Of a stretch of 64,000 nucleotides of DNA, positions 1-12,300 are shown piece by piece. Source of the stretch: Trochalopteron elliotii. Its lineage: Eukaryota > Chordata > Aves > Passeriformes > Leiothrichidae. The notes below the pieces were generated by a model. That model did no database searches. It was not told the origin of the DNA and saw only the letters and a list, made by a program, of their open reading frames with translations. Made by a program: the position numbers and the translations under genes. Each line of letters opens with the position of its first letter. Position 1 is the stretch's first letter. Location of the stretch: the NCBI GenBank assembly GCA_024734555.1, contig JANPWX010000076.1, positions 1,008,689 to 1,072,688 on the forward strand, written 5' to 3'.

Positions 1-2384
1 CTGGAGTCAGAAATACCCATCTTCCCATTTGTGAAATGACAATCTCCTAAAATCACAGAGACATGACAAACCATTTGATGCTGCTGAATTGGTCTGTGAA
101 GCTGAGTTGTTTTTGAAATAAGATTTTGTTAGAGACATACTGGGATCCCACCCTGAAGTGAATAAAACTTTCAGGCAGATGAAGAACACTTCTTAATATG
201 AGACCATTTCCTCTGCAACATGCAATGCTTTGTTGTAAAAGTTATGGTCAGTTTTAGATGTCTTTTAACTATGTTATGAATTACATCCTTAAGAAAGAGG
301 AATATGGAACATCACGTTTCCTCTTTCTCATGGTCATAGGTCCATGTTTCAGGGTAAGAGGTATGAAGGCAAGGAGAGTGAGTATTTCTTTCTATATATT
401 AAAACTCTTTTATTGATAAAGTTTAAGATCATCCATGCCAATATATGCCATTATTTCAAGAAGAGGGTCCATTGCTCTAGAGTCAGTCTCACAGGGAATG
501 AAACAGTCAAGCAGCACTATCACCATAAAGTAGACCTTTGATCTTCAATATTTGGTGGTATGCAGGGTTCACTACAGAAAAAAGGAACTCTGTCAAGTTT
601 GGTGAGAAGTGAAAATAAATCTGTGTAAGCTTCTGGAGTTTTGGTTTATTTTGGGTTTTTGAAAAGCACAGACTTACTAGAAAATTTTGTTAGTGTCTAA
701 TTCCCAAAGAAAGCAACTGGTTTGTGCTACAGCAACAGAAATCATGTATGCAAAAGAGTGACAAACATGGGTTTTGTTAGCCAGGAGAGTGCATATTCAG
801 GCATCTTTAAAACTCTCTTGAAAATATAAAATGCTTTTTAAACTCACATACAAAATCATATCAAGTCACAGGTATTGGAACTGAAAAACGGGAAATTGTA
901 AACTTTTCTAGGCTTACCTGCAAGCTCTCACAGTATCTATGAGAAGAGCGAAACTCTTGTGTTCTTGACTGAGAAATTTATTTTTGAAAGTTATGAAAAT
1001 GGTTGCTATTGGAAAACTGATTTTCTTCTCATAGACTCATATGCCTGGGGAAAACTCTGGTTTTTCAGACCCTCAGATTATTCTGGCAATGAACATTTTC
1101 CACCCAGGGACACAGGGCTCATGAATCTAGCTGAACAGTTGGGGTTTTGCTCAGCTGCCAGCTGCAGCCCAGGAAAGCTGATTTTCCCTGGTTCTGTTCT
1201 AGTCCATTCTGGGCAAGCTGCAGAGAGGGTAGAGCAACTTATGGAGAAACTGAAGGCTGATCTAGCAAATTGAAGCTTTAATAACTAAAAATGGAAAAGA
1301 GAGAGGAGGGAAGGTGGGAGAAGATTCTGTGTGTCCTTTGTCCATCAGGCTGGGATTTGGGGCTGCCCTGCCTCCCCCAGAAGGACTGCAAGCACCACTT
1401 ATCCTCCTGCCAGGGGGCATGGCACAGTTTGATCTGTGTATTAATAGCTGTTTTTCTAGGAGGACATGCTGAAATTCTCATAACTGTTTCTTATGAGGAG
1501 AAGAACAGTTCAAGGCTCAATTTTCCCTGCCGTGCCCATCCCAATTTAAACTTCTCAAACTTGTGTGCAAAACATCACAGCCTCAGGGAGATTTGCAGGC
1601 ATAGGTTTTCTGAAGTAAAGAGAAAGCCCTTTGAAAACTGCAATCCTAATGGGGTTTTCTTCAGTATAACATCTGCTTTAATAGTGACTGTTCTCTCATC
1701 AATTTTCATCTATGGAGAACTGAAGTAAATAAATGTATATTGATCTCTATTAACTACCAATTGGTTACAAGTTGCCACTACAATCTGAGTAGAAATTTTT
1801 TTTTAAAGATAAAACTACGTGAACTTTACCTTGTTGAAAAGCAGGAGTGGCCTCTGTTCTGGCTGTTCATATGGGTATTGAACTATTGCACTCTCTGGTA
1901 GCACTGATGTAGATAAGATTCACTTGAAATTTCCTTTCTCATTTGTGTTCAGGTAAACTGCACATAGTGAATGGTGGCTGATACTTTGATGCTTCAGAAA
2001 CTAAATGAGAAACTAAAATCTCAAATTTTCCATATTTATTTCAAGTGATTGAAATGGCAAGGACAAAAATTGCCCTTTTCTGTGGACAGTGGTTGCATCA
2101 AATAATTAAGAGAATTTTTGCTACTTAGTTTATTGGATCATCTGAAAATGCTTTTTAGATATAGTGGTACAGAAATAATGGATATGACAGATGAAACCCC
2201 ATCAAATCATTAAATACCTATGTCTCAGACAGAACTGCAATGCTAAAGGACAATTCTGAGTTTGTGTCTCTGTTTCATGTCTGATTGCAAAGAATGTATA
2301 GGGGTGTTTTGTCAAGCACTGAGTTGTGGGAGGATCTGAGACCCAAGTGGCTAAGGAACAAAGGAAAAACGTAATGGAACTGCA
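1..2384. other. Unique non-coding stretch, no gene recognised
   Basis: No repeat, RNA gene or coding exon is recognisable. The longest open frame is 145 codons on the + strand (1,291-1,728). It follows a 104-codon frame (959-1,273) in a different phase. Neither shows a known domain. The 145-codon frame ends in a hydrophobic stretch (about residues 120-140) and its TAA stop overlaps an AATAAA hexamer at 1,728-1,733. That is suggestive, but it is compatible with chance in AT-rich DNA. Confidence 0.6.
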
Positions 2385-3290
2385 TTGGCAACATGAACAA
2401 TGGAATTAAGTGGACCCTCAGCAATTTTGCCAACTGCACCAGCCTGTGTGGTGTGGGTGACAGGCTGGAGGGAAGGGAGGACATCCAGAGGGACCTTGTC
2501 AGGTTTGAGACGTGGGTCTGTGCAAACCTCATGAAGTCCAACAAGGCCAAGTGCAAGGTCTTGTGCCCGGGCTGGGGAAATCCCAAGCCCAAGTACAGGC
2601 TGGGAGGAGAATGCATTAAGAGCAGCAGCTCTGAGGAGAAAGGCTTGGGGGTACTGGTTAACAAGAAGCTGAACGTGTCTCAACACTGTGCACTTGCAGC
2701 CCAGAAAGCCAATTATATCCTGAGCTGCTTCAAAAGCAGAGTGGCCAGCTGGGTGAAGGGGTGACTCTGTTCCTCTACCCTGCTCTGATGAGACCCCACC
2801 TGAAGTGCTGCATCCAGCTCTGGGGTTCCAAGCATAAGAAGGGTGTGGATGTGCTGGAATGAGTCCAGAGAACCACGAAGATGATAAAAAGGTTAGAGAA
2901 CCTCTCCTATGGAGACAGGCTGACCAAGTTGGGGTTGCTCTGTCTGTGGAAGAGAAGGCTCTGGGGAGACCTTATAGCAGCTTTCCAGTACATAAAGTGG
3001 GCTTTTAAAAAGGGCCTGTAGTGATAGGGCAAAGGGGAATGGTTTCAAACTGAAACAGGGCAGAGGTGGAGTTGCTATTAGGAAAAAAAAAATTACTGTG
3101 AGGGTGGTAAAGACTGGAACAGGTTGCCCAGAAAAGCTGTGCATAACCCATCCCTGGAAGTGTTGAAGACCAGGTTGGATTGGGCTCTGAGAAACCTGGT
3201 CTAGTGGTTGGCACACCTTCCTTTGGCTTGGGTTGGAAATAGATGATCTTCAAGTTTTCTTCCAACCCAAACTATTCTATGATTTTATAA
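2385..3290 (+). mobile_element. CR1 LINE, 5'-truncated copy with intact 3' end
   Basis: This is the 3' part of a chicken-repeat-1 (CR1) non-LTR retrotransposon. CR1 elements move by target-primed reverse transcription and usually leave 5'-truncated copies, as here. The first 380 bases (frame 2,393-2,764) encode the end of ORF2 downstream of the reverse transcriptase core, with recognisable stretches such as NKAKCKVLCPGWGNPKPKYR and LGVLVNKKLNVSQ. After 2,764 the frame is broken, and the downstream family sequence (ORF2 C-terminus and 3' UTR) is read through several phases. About 40 bases expected near 3,000-3,020 are missing. The element ends with the family's ATTCTATG octamer (3,274-3,281), present once instead of in several copies. 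It is a dead copy. The 5' boundary is approximate (within about 20 bases). Confidence in family is high; the subfamily is not assigned. Confidence 0.93.
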
Positions 3291-5439
3291 TTTTTAGTTA
3301 AAATCTTTTATATACTCTGTGAAGCAACTGATTGTAATATAATGTATCTTAGTAAATGCTGAAAGACAGAGATAGATGTTGGTAGTTTCCTGTATCAGCA
3401 CCATATTTAGGGGGAAGATTTGTATTTAATAGAGATTACTTGTAGGTTGTACATATGTTCATATATTCATAATGACTTGCCAAAAGGTGTTGTTGGGTGT
3501 GTTTTTCCATAATTAAGAAGTCTACATGTCACTGCTTTTTCTAACAGCATATCCCAGCAGAAAGCACTTTTCTGCCTAGAATGAAACCCATCCCTTGGAG
3601 CTAACCACAGTTTCAAGTAACAGAGGAGTTTCAACAGGTTACAGAGTCCTGCATATTGGCTAGCTGCTTCTCAGTTAAAAGATTTATGATATATATAAAA
3701 CAGAGGAAAACTGGAACCAGCAGCTGTAAACTATCAATGCAAGGGTGGTTGACTTGTGCAATCAGGTAAGGTCAGTTGCTGTGTGCCATCGGGAGAGAAT
3801 AGATTCCATATCATTCACATCAATGTGCTTCAGTACATTCTCTTAAAACATCCCAATTTCCAGGCAGCCTGTAGACTCTAACCATTTCCTGAAGCAATTA
3901 ATGAAGTATAATGCAAAGCAAAACACATGAAAACCAAAGTGAACTATTGACTGTAAAACATGGAGTAAATCTCGTGTCACTTCTCGCTTAGTCATAGATA
4001 AGTGCTGTTAATCATCTACTCTTTGTTGCACTGTCAGGTGAACAGCTGAGGTTTTAGGTGATTTATATGCCTGTTGTTCATTTTGCAATGCAAATGCCTG
4101 GAAGTGCATGTGCACTGCTGCCAAATGTCAGCTGGGAAGAGGTAACCTGCAGCTTTTTGTGCTCTGGGAGTACCTTGAGCTCCTCTTGAGTCATCCCCAC
4201 AGGAGTCATGACCTTTTTGTAATTTGTTCATAAACAACTGGCTGCGTAAGTACCACCATACTGTTAGAATATCATCTTTCCAAATCCTGCACCATAACCC
4301 TTTGTACTGTAAATACTTCCAGTAATATATGCCCTAGATCAGGGGTCATGAATCTGGTAGTATTGGCATTGGAACTTACAGAGAGAGGACTGAACATAAG
4401 CATTTTGAACAGCCAAATTCAAATGTGTTTGTTTTGGAAGAAATAGGCTAAAGGAAGAGTAAAAGTAATCTAAAAAGTAGACCATGACTCTTGTGTAGAC
4501 AGACTGGATAATAGATAATGTTCTTGAAAAGGAAGAAAACACTTCAGTCCTTCCATTTTTCTTACACAGGCACTGTTGGGCCACATTTTTCCCTCTCTGA
4601 CTCTTCTAAGGGCAGCATGTAACCTAAAAGATCATGTTTTTGTTTCATAAGTATTTCTAGCACAGCTTAAAGCAAAGCCTGAGTGGAAATGTAGATGTTT
4701 TATATATGCTTAGAAACTGCTGTTAATGTTGTTAGATGCTAAGTTCGGACTTTATGCAAGTTAAAGGAGCTTGGCCTTCATCCTGCCGCAGGATAGGAAA
4801 TGCTGGTGGCTGCTGGGTGGAAGCCTCACACTGCAACCATCTGGTGCCACAGAAATGGCTTTAAAACTATTTATTTTCACCAAGGAGCTGAAAAACTCTG
4901 TGTCATTAAAAAAAAGGAATTTTTTTTAGCTGTCATTACTTTTTTGGTGTTTCCCCTTGACGTACCTTATGTCTTGAACTTCTCTAAAACTCAAGTCCTC
5001 TCTCAATATCTTTAATGTTGAGTCAATTATTTCTGAGTACCTCAGGACAAAATTTGTGGATCAAAATGATGCCAAGAAATACCTATCTGTTTCTCACCAT
5101 TTCCTAGCATTGTGCTCTATTTTAGCTTAGAATAATCTAGTGCTCCTCTAGGGATAGCAGTTTATGAACTTTTTGCAGAAGGGAAAGCTGTATGTGCCTC
5201 AGTTGTCCAGATCAGTATAGCACTTTGCAATATGTTGTCTTTCAAGAGAAGGATAATACATTTTGGCAGTAATGGGGGAATGCTGAGCCACTGTAGGATA
5301 GAGCAATGTGTTTTCTGTTCTCTCAGAGTAGTGTTATCTTTTGTTATTATTTACTTTTTGGTTTGCATTAAGTTATTTGTTAATGGCACTAAACTTGTTC
5401 CCTTTGGATGGGTAGTTGACTAATTTGCTTTATCTGATA
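3291..5439. other. Unique non-coding stretch
   Basis: No gene, RNA or repeat is recognised. Open frames here are at most 81 codons and lack recognisable motifs. A short A-run and T-run (4,908-4,927) are the only low-complexity patches. Confidence 0.6.
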
Positions 5440-5699
5440 ATAGATGTCGTGCTGTGAAATGGCCTCAAGCTGTGCCATAAGAGGGTTGGATACCAGGCAG
5501 AAATTATGAAAGGAAAAATTGTCAACTGGTATGGGCTGCCCAGGGAAGTGGTGGAGTCACCATCCTTGGAAGCGTTCAAGGAATGACTGGACATGGCACT
5601 CAGTGCTATGTTTTAGTGGAAAAGGTGGTGTTTGGTCAAAGGTCGGGTTTAGTGATCTTTGAGATCTTTTCCAACCTTAATAAATCTGAGAATCTATGA
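5440..5699 (+). mobile_element. CR1 LINE 3'-end fragment
   Basis: A short 3' fragment of a CR1 element. It starts in the segment reading GAAATGGCCTCAAGCTG (about 5,456), continues through the well-known stretch GGCTGCCCAGGGAAGTGG followed by TGGAGTCACCATCCTTGGA (about 5,537-5,575), and ends with a TTTTCCAACCTTAA segment and a degenerate terminal octamer (AATCTATGA near 5,691). It lies entirely in the 3' UTR-like part of the family and has no coding content. It differs from the copy at 2,385-3,290 in its 3' UTR, which suggests another CR1 subfamily. The 5' end is approximate. Confidence 0.85.
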
Positions 5700-7699
5700 A
5701 ATTTGAAATCTGTTGCTGTCTGGAACTGTGATGATGTCCAGAAGACAAGAAGTACTCTAAATATCACCTTTTTAATGTTCAAGCAGAAAAGATATTACCA
5801 TTTAATTTTTGCAAAAAGCATATTCACATCCTAACATGCAGCCTGCAAATCTCCATGCTTTTATGAACATTCTTGACAAATTTCAGCTTGTCCTTCTGGA
5901 TTTTAATTTCTTTTCAAGCCACCAGTGTATACAGACCTCTAAGTCTACTGTATTGAGGGTATCAGTGACTTGAGAAGTGTTACTTCCTGGACGTCTGCTG
6001 TGCAGTCCTCTTTATCTTTTCAGACCTTTTTTCCCTTTCCCAAAGCTTTGTCAAACCTTTTTTGTTAATCTCTAGTAGTTTTTCTATGTTCTTAAATGTT
6101 TTATAAGCCTATTTAATCAGTCTTTTATACAGCAGTATAAAAGTCACTTGAATGATATGTTCTCCAATAGTCATAGCTTGGCTCAACACTAACAGGATAA
6201 ACAGGTCCATAGATCTTTCTACATAACCACCTGTTTATTCTTTTCTCAGACCTGACTTATGGGACAGACTTTATTTATTTCCCTATATCTGAGCAGCAAT
6301 GCCATGTACCTCTACTTGGTTAACAAGTCTGTGTGACTGCAGAACTCTTCAGTCATGCTTTAATTATGTTTATTGTCAAAGTTTTCACTTCACATTCTCT
6401 TTCCATACACATTAAAGGTGAATCTAGAGACCACTGAGGTAAATCTGAAGCTTTGCACTGACTTCAGTGAGCCTCATTTCTGTTTCCATGGGATCACCCA
6501 AACTTTTATATGAAATATGTAAGTTGGACATCCTTTTGTCTGTTATCCGTTAAGTAACTTAATATTAAAATTTATTATTTAAAGCATATCACTCTGACAT
6601 CTGGTGAATATGATGTCCAAACAACAGAACCTTTTATTAAGTTAGCTCTTGCTATTCAGGGTGGCTGATTCTTGCCCTTCAGAAAAGCTCTCTTAAGGTT
6701 TTAAATGGGTTCTAATTCTCCATGCAGCTTCCTGCACCATAGAGATATATTTTATGAAAGTATGCTTTCTTCACCATTGACTGGTGGGATTAAATGCAGT
6801 AACATTAACCCATCATTATGCATTTCAAAACCTGTCAAATTCATGTACCATCTGAAAAGAGACTTTCCCCAGTTCATATATATAGAAGGAGTTCATATTT
6901 GTTCTGTGAGTCATTTCTCACTTCTGAAATTCATTCCCTGCTATGTGCAAAGGTTGTGTTAGGTTTCTGCATGTGGTTTCAGATTTACAGCTGCAGTGGT
7001 ATTGCTAATCACAGGAGACAAGTCTGAGATAGATAGAAAAAGGAGTTAAGAATTGTTGCCAGTTCTCTGAGAAGCTATATTAAATCCTCAGATATTAATC
7101 ATTTCAATGAAGAGAAAGAATATGAAGTGCTATAAGAAAAAGGTTAGCTAAAAACAAATTCCAAGTGTAATAAGAGAGGATGTGGAGATTTGGTTAAGTT
7201 ACTGAGGATGAGCAGTAAAAATTAAGTAGGAACAAAAGAAAAAATCCAGAAAAATTAAGACATATGAAGACAAAGCAAGACCATGCGGTGTAAAATACAT
7301 TCTATATAAGTACAACAACAGGGAAAAAAACCATTCCACTCAGTGAAGAGGGAAAGTTGTGGACAGATGAAAATTAAAATATGGAAATACTTAAATCTTT
7401 CTTAGCTTCATTTCTCAGATTATCACTTGACCAGCTGCTATTTGGACAGGCAATAACTGGATGAAAGCTCAGGTTAGACCAGTTGAAAGACATATGGGAG
7501 AACACTTAAAGCAGTTTAACAAATTATCTGGATCATAACACCTGTGCCAGGATATTGTAAAAACTGACTGAATCAATCATAAGTCATTATTAATCTTTGT
7601 GTGCTTGTGGAGGGTAAATGGAATTCTGAAGGAATGAGCACTTGGTACCTATTTTTATCTTATTAGGAATAAAAGGGTTTTATTCTTTATTCCGGAAAA
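5700..7699. other. Unique non-coding stretch
   Basis: No supported feature. Open frames are at most 85 codons (6,705-6,962) with no recognisable domain. Sequence around 7,660-7,700 may belong to the degraded CR1 that becomes recognisable just downstream. Confidence 0.55.
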
Positions 7700-8020
7700 A
7701 AGAAAAACAAGTCCCTCCAAATATTAACTTTTGTTCTCTCTGGATAGGACCAAAAGAAATGGGATTTAAGTGCAGAAGGCAAGTTTGGACGAGACAGTAA
7801 AATATTAAAAAAAAATTCCCTAAATCTTTCTAATGTTAAAGGGGTACATATTCATGGAAACAGGTTGCTTAGAGAGTTTTTAGGGCCCAGTCATGGTGCA
7901 TTGTTAAGATTAGGTTAGGCAAGCATCTGCCAGGAAGAGTGTAGACACATTTGACCGTGCTTATAGAGAAGAAATGGGGAGAATATTGTCTCTGAAGGAT
8001 CCTTTCACATTAGATATCTG
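7700..8020 (+). mobile_element. Ancient, degraded CR1 LINE 3' region
   Basis: A strongly diverged CR1 copy, recognised by the order of several short family landmarks rather than by continuous identity. The landmarks are GGATAGGACCAAAAGAAATGG (about 7,742), TGCAGAAGGCAAGTTTGG (about 7,771), an A-rich region before TTCCCTAAATCTTTCTAATG (about 7,816), GGAAACAGGTTGCTTAGAGAG (about 7,856), and AGATTAGGTTAGGCAAGCAT with CTGCCAGGAA (about 7,908-7,937). The usual tail, a target-identical octamer, is no longer readable; the copy fades out near 8,015. It has many small gaps and no open frame. The age appears greater than that of the 2.4-kb copy. Boundaries are uncertain by tens of bases. Confidence 0.62.
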
Positions 8021-8594
8021 CTTTCTTATTATGTCATTACTCAAAATATCTATTTTGAGTGTCCTATCCTCTCATTGTTCCCCCTCTCTTTTTGGTTTGC
8101 AACATGCTTGTTTTGTGTGGCTGCCTATTATTTCTCTAAGTTTATGATTTTTAAAGCAGAGACTTGGATTTTTCACAGCATCTGCTAATAAGGACTTATT
8201 GTTGACACCTAGATGCCTGTTACAGGCCTTCCTCTAATGATACTAAAAATAGAATCATTAGAAGGTTTCTGGTTTGAATACAAAAAAATTAAACTCTCTG
8301 AAAACTTTCTGCAAAATGATAGGGTTTTTTTAGGGGGGTGGGGAATTAAAGGGAGTATTCTAATTTTGCTTTATGCTGGATAGCAATTTAGAGAGTTTTA
8401 CCCAGCATTATAAAGTAGTGTTTTATGTTTAGCTTCATTTACAATAGAAAAGTCCTAAAAATGACCAGGGTGCAGGGTAATTCCAGTTTGAATTTAGTTG
8501 ATAAAAGTAGGACCAATATGAATTTTTTTAGTGCTGGATTTAATTCACTTTGAGTGAGTCTTACACGAGCAACACTTAGAGGATTTTTACCATG
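8021..8594. other. Unique non-coding stretch
   Basis: No gene. A run of six Gs followed by GGGG and GGG (about 8,332-8,352) is G-rich but lacks the spacing of a canonical four-tract quadruplex. A possible short - strand CR1 tail near 8,247-8,282 was judged too weak to call. Confidence 0.5.
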
Positions 8595-8790
8595 CAGTTC
8601 AGACAATATATTTTGGCTATGCCAAAAGTGTGAAAAAATAGTCACCATCTCTGGAGGTATTTTAAAGATGTGTTGATGTGGCACTTGGGGACATGGTTTA
8701 CTGGTGGGCTTGACAGTGCTGGGTTAATGGCTGGACTCAATTTTAAAGGTTTTCTCCCACTGAAATGATTTTATGACACTATGATTCTAT
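8595..8790 (+). mobile_element. CR1 LINE 3'-end fragment
   Basis: A 3' CR1 fragment with the same 3' UTR type as the copy at 5,440-5,699. Landmarks in order are TAGTCACCATCTCTGGAGG (about 8,639), GATGTGGCACTTGGGGACAT followed by GGTTTACTGGTGG (about 8,675-8,708), AGTGCTGGGTTAATGGCTGG (about 8,715), GGTTTTCTCCCACTGAAATG (about 8,748) and a terminal ATGATTCTAT (8,781-8,790). It has no coding content. The upstream boundary is blurred; bases 8,595-8,635 are included because they weakly resemble the preceding family segment. Confidence 0.8.
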
Positions 8791-9026
8791 ATGTGAGGGC
8801 TTCTTTTTCTCCTTTGGTTTATCTTCTGTCTCAGCAACACCTAACTAAAACCAAAAATTATGTCATAAAAATATCCTTATACATCTGGAAACTCAGCTGT
8901 AAGTACACCGTTGTTATCATCTAAAAGATAAAAATTAAATAAGGGTCTTTGTATAAGAGGTTTGGTAATGTCATTCTGCTTTTATTTAGAGGTTGAAGAA
9001 ACCCTTTTTGCTTTCCTGCCTTCCTC

Positions 9027-9372
9027 NNNNNNNNNNNNNNNNNNNNNNNNNNNNNNNNNNNNNNNNNNNNNNNNNNNNNNNNNNNNNNNNNNNNNNNNNN
9101 NNNNNNNNNNNNNNNNNNNNNNNNNNNNNNNNNNNNNNNNNNNNNNNNNNNNNNNNNNNNNNNNNNNNNNNNNNNNNNNNNNNNNNNNNNNNNNNNNNNN
9201 NNNNNNNNNNNNNNNNNNNNNNNNNNNNNNNNNNNNNNNNNNNNNNNNNNNNNNNNNNNNNNNNNNNNNNNNNNNNNNNNNNNNNNNNNNNNNNNNNNNN
9301 NNNNNNNNNNNNNNNNNNNNNNNNNNNNNNNNNNNNNNNNNNNNNNNNNNNNNNNNNNNNNNNNNNNNNNNN
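9027..9372. other. Assembly gap (run of N)
   Basis: 346 unresolved bases. The left flank is a pyrimidine-rich CTTTCCTGCCTTCCTC. A simple repeat or polypyrimidine tract may have stopped the assembly, but the stated gap length may also be arbitrary. Open frames spanning the gap are artefacts of the Ns. Confidence 0.98.
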
Positions 9373-12300
9373 CACCTATCTTAATTCCAGAGATCACTAT
9401 CTCAGTCAATTACTTTAAAATAACTTATATCTTGGAAACATAAAATGTGATGAAGAACCTTTAATGTTGGATAAAGAAGGTGTCAGTAACTACCCAACCA
9501 AATGCAAGTCTGAAACATATGGTCACATGTTCCCAGCTTTCATTGACCTCATGGGAGCTCTCAGTAAAAAAATCAATGACAGGGTCTTCCATGTATAAGA
9601 GTAAGAACAGTGTGAATGTGTGTTAGAGGTAATAAGACGTGTCTTGTATTACAGATGATTTGCTTTTTGGGTAAATATATTCTAAAGAGTATGAAAACCA
9701 ATCTTTTTTCTCCCTGAAAAAGGAAGCAGTGACATTTTAAACGTAAATGAATCCAGCCTCCCCCACCCCTTCCCCCATGCTTCTATGTGAAAAAGCACAG
9801 AGATTGAAGCACTGAAGTTCACACTTTTTCATATAATTGATATTCCCCTTGCTTTTTCTCATTTATGTAAATTTCATTGCAGAGCTGTCCATGTAGAAGC
9901 CCTTTGTATTCTTGTACTCCCGCCTTCCTCAAAAGTTAGTGCAACCTCCATTACTCTCAAGACCACTGTCTCCTAAAGAGACCTGTCAGAAGAGGCACTC
10001 AGCAGCCTTGACAAATAACTATCAAGACTTTGATTTCACAGAGTGGAATAATTTGTGGTTTTAGCCTTTCATTCGGCAAGACCTATTACCTGAGCCCTTC
10101 TGTCCACAGCTGTTAAATGTGTATTTTTAACCCGTGATTCCTCAGGTGGCAGATGGTGTGGATAAAATCATGCTGAGCACTAGCCACTTTCAGAGATCCC
10201 ATAAATGCTTGCAGGCTTGCAGTAACTTTTGTCCCCTCTCCTTGAGGGACAGAGGAGGTCTGCAACTAGCACCGTTGGCTGAGAAGGGATACTAAAGTAT
10301 TCCCAGCAAAACATACCTTTTCACAGAGTGGGCAGGAAGAATCCAGTAACCACAGGAGATTTTGCTGTGGGAGCAGCTGTATCTGTGTAAGTCTCCTTGC
10401 ATGTATACCTTGTATTGAAGCTGTTGGTGTAATTCAGATGCACCATGGGCCTGACAGTTTCTTTCTTTTTTTTTCTAAATTCTTTTTAAGTCACTAGTTT
10501 CTATGTCCCTTAAATTTGGTGCCGTCTTTTTTCTGTCCCATTCCTTCAGTTGTTATCATAATTACAGCTAGTTTAACAACAAAATACTTAATGTCTTTCC
10601 TTTCTGCCAGACATTGACAATATTGATTTAACACATGCCTTGTTATGTTTCTTTTCTTGTTCAGGGTTTATTGGAGGGCAGACTGGTAGATGATACATGC
10701 ATTTTTTCTGTTCTTCATGTATGAGACCCTGCTAGGACACATAAACAACAGCTACTCTGTTTTGTTCTACAGAACAAAAGAATGTTGCCAAGATATATTC
10801 CACTTATATCTCTGAGTACAATAACCTTCCTCAAGCATTTCTATATATTGGCAAGATGCTCTGAGTAGGAGGCATTTGCCCTGTTATTCCTTCATATCTT
10901 CTCTTTTCATTTCCTGGATTTTATTTGCAAACAGTTGGACAAGAACATTCTCCCCATACCTGGAATATTATTGTTACACTGCTACTTTTAAATCCCACCA
11001 GGTTCTGATGAAAAAGATATATTTAGAAACACAGTCTGCTGTCCAATTAGGGTATTTTCATTGATATGTCACCAGCCACTGTTTCAAGAATAGACAGAAA
11101 GGCTCCCAGGAAAAGGTTTTTTAATAGGAAAAATCCCATCCTGATAGAAAACACTTTTGAATAATAAAAATACAGTGCCCAGTGATTTACACATGGTTTG
11201 TCTCCCTTGAAGGGGATATGAGTAGAATCACTCCTCTATAACACTAAGCAAAGCAGTAAAAAGAGCAGTTTCAGTTAGCTGTGCTATGTACGCATGCTTT
11301 TACTATACCCGTATCTTTGCTGTTTATTTTTGAAATTTTTCCCTCATTCTATTATTTTCCAGTGAATTTATGCATGTACCCATGTATTGCCATAATGGCT
11401 TTGTCTGTTTTGTTCTCACATCATGCATGTTTGAAAAGAGTTAAGTATAAAAGGAAAGAAAAAACCTCTGTGGCAGGTTTTTCCTTCATGTTATTTCAGA
11501 AGAGTTCATTGCTATGCTAATGGGGAACACGTGGTGCAGGGTAATTGCTAAAAAATATTCCTTGCAGACATCCATCATCTTTTATTGTTGAACACTCAAT
11601 ATTCTGCTCACAGTAAGGATGTAATTCACTCTGGGCAATAAGACACTAAGCTGAATGCCACGCTAATTGCAACAAACCTCTGCAGTGTTTAGCCAGGGAG
11701 GTGCATGAATAGAAACCAGTCCATAAACTACCGTGCTCTGGTGTGCGTGCTGGCAGTAACGTGCTCAGCTGAGGAAGATGAACTGTGAAGTGAATTTGTA
11801 AGAGACAGGTCCCAAAAACTCTGATTTCATTCTAACAGGACTGATTTACTTAGACTGTGTATGGCATACATGTATAGAGTGAATGACGTGTGTATTAAGG
11901 ATATGGATATAATATTGCTCTACAGAACTGGAAAATGTCCATCTTCTGGCCAGAAAGCAATTTTATACTATCCATGAAGCCAGATCATAGTTATTCCACA
12001 TGGCCTTAAAATTTATGAGTAGAAGCAGAATGGTCCACAAAACCTACTAAGATAAAACAACTAAGATAAGCAGACCTGGTTTTCCTTTCAAACATTTAGA
12101 TGAAGATATTAAAAAAAAATTACAGAAAGACCTCTTTGAACTCCTTTTTAAAATGAAGGGGTAATGTAATTCTGAACTACTTAAGGGTGTTTTGTGATTG
12201 TTTAGTGCTTTCATTGCACAGTCAAGGTTCTCCTATAAAAGGCACTGCTATGCTCAACTGCTGAGCATTGTTACTATTAATGAAGGACTATAATGGTTCT

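Noticed and set aside
2275..2686. Two - strand open frames of 129 and 111 codons
   Set aside because: Antisense shadows of the CR1 ORF2 C-terminal region at 2,385-2,764.
4335..4355. CAGGGGTCATGAATCTGG-like sequence considered as a hAT transposon terminus
   Set aside because: No matching inverted terminus or 8-bp duplication was found at a plausible distance.
8247..8282. Possible - strand CR1 tail (ATAGAATCATTAGAAGG)
   Set aside because: Only about 30 bases resemble the reverse-complemented CR1 end and nothing further matches downstream.
8921..9418. Open frames of 129-162 codons on both strands
   Set aside because: They span the run of Ns and have no real sequence support.
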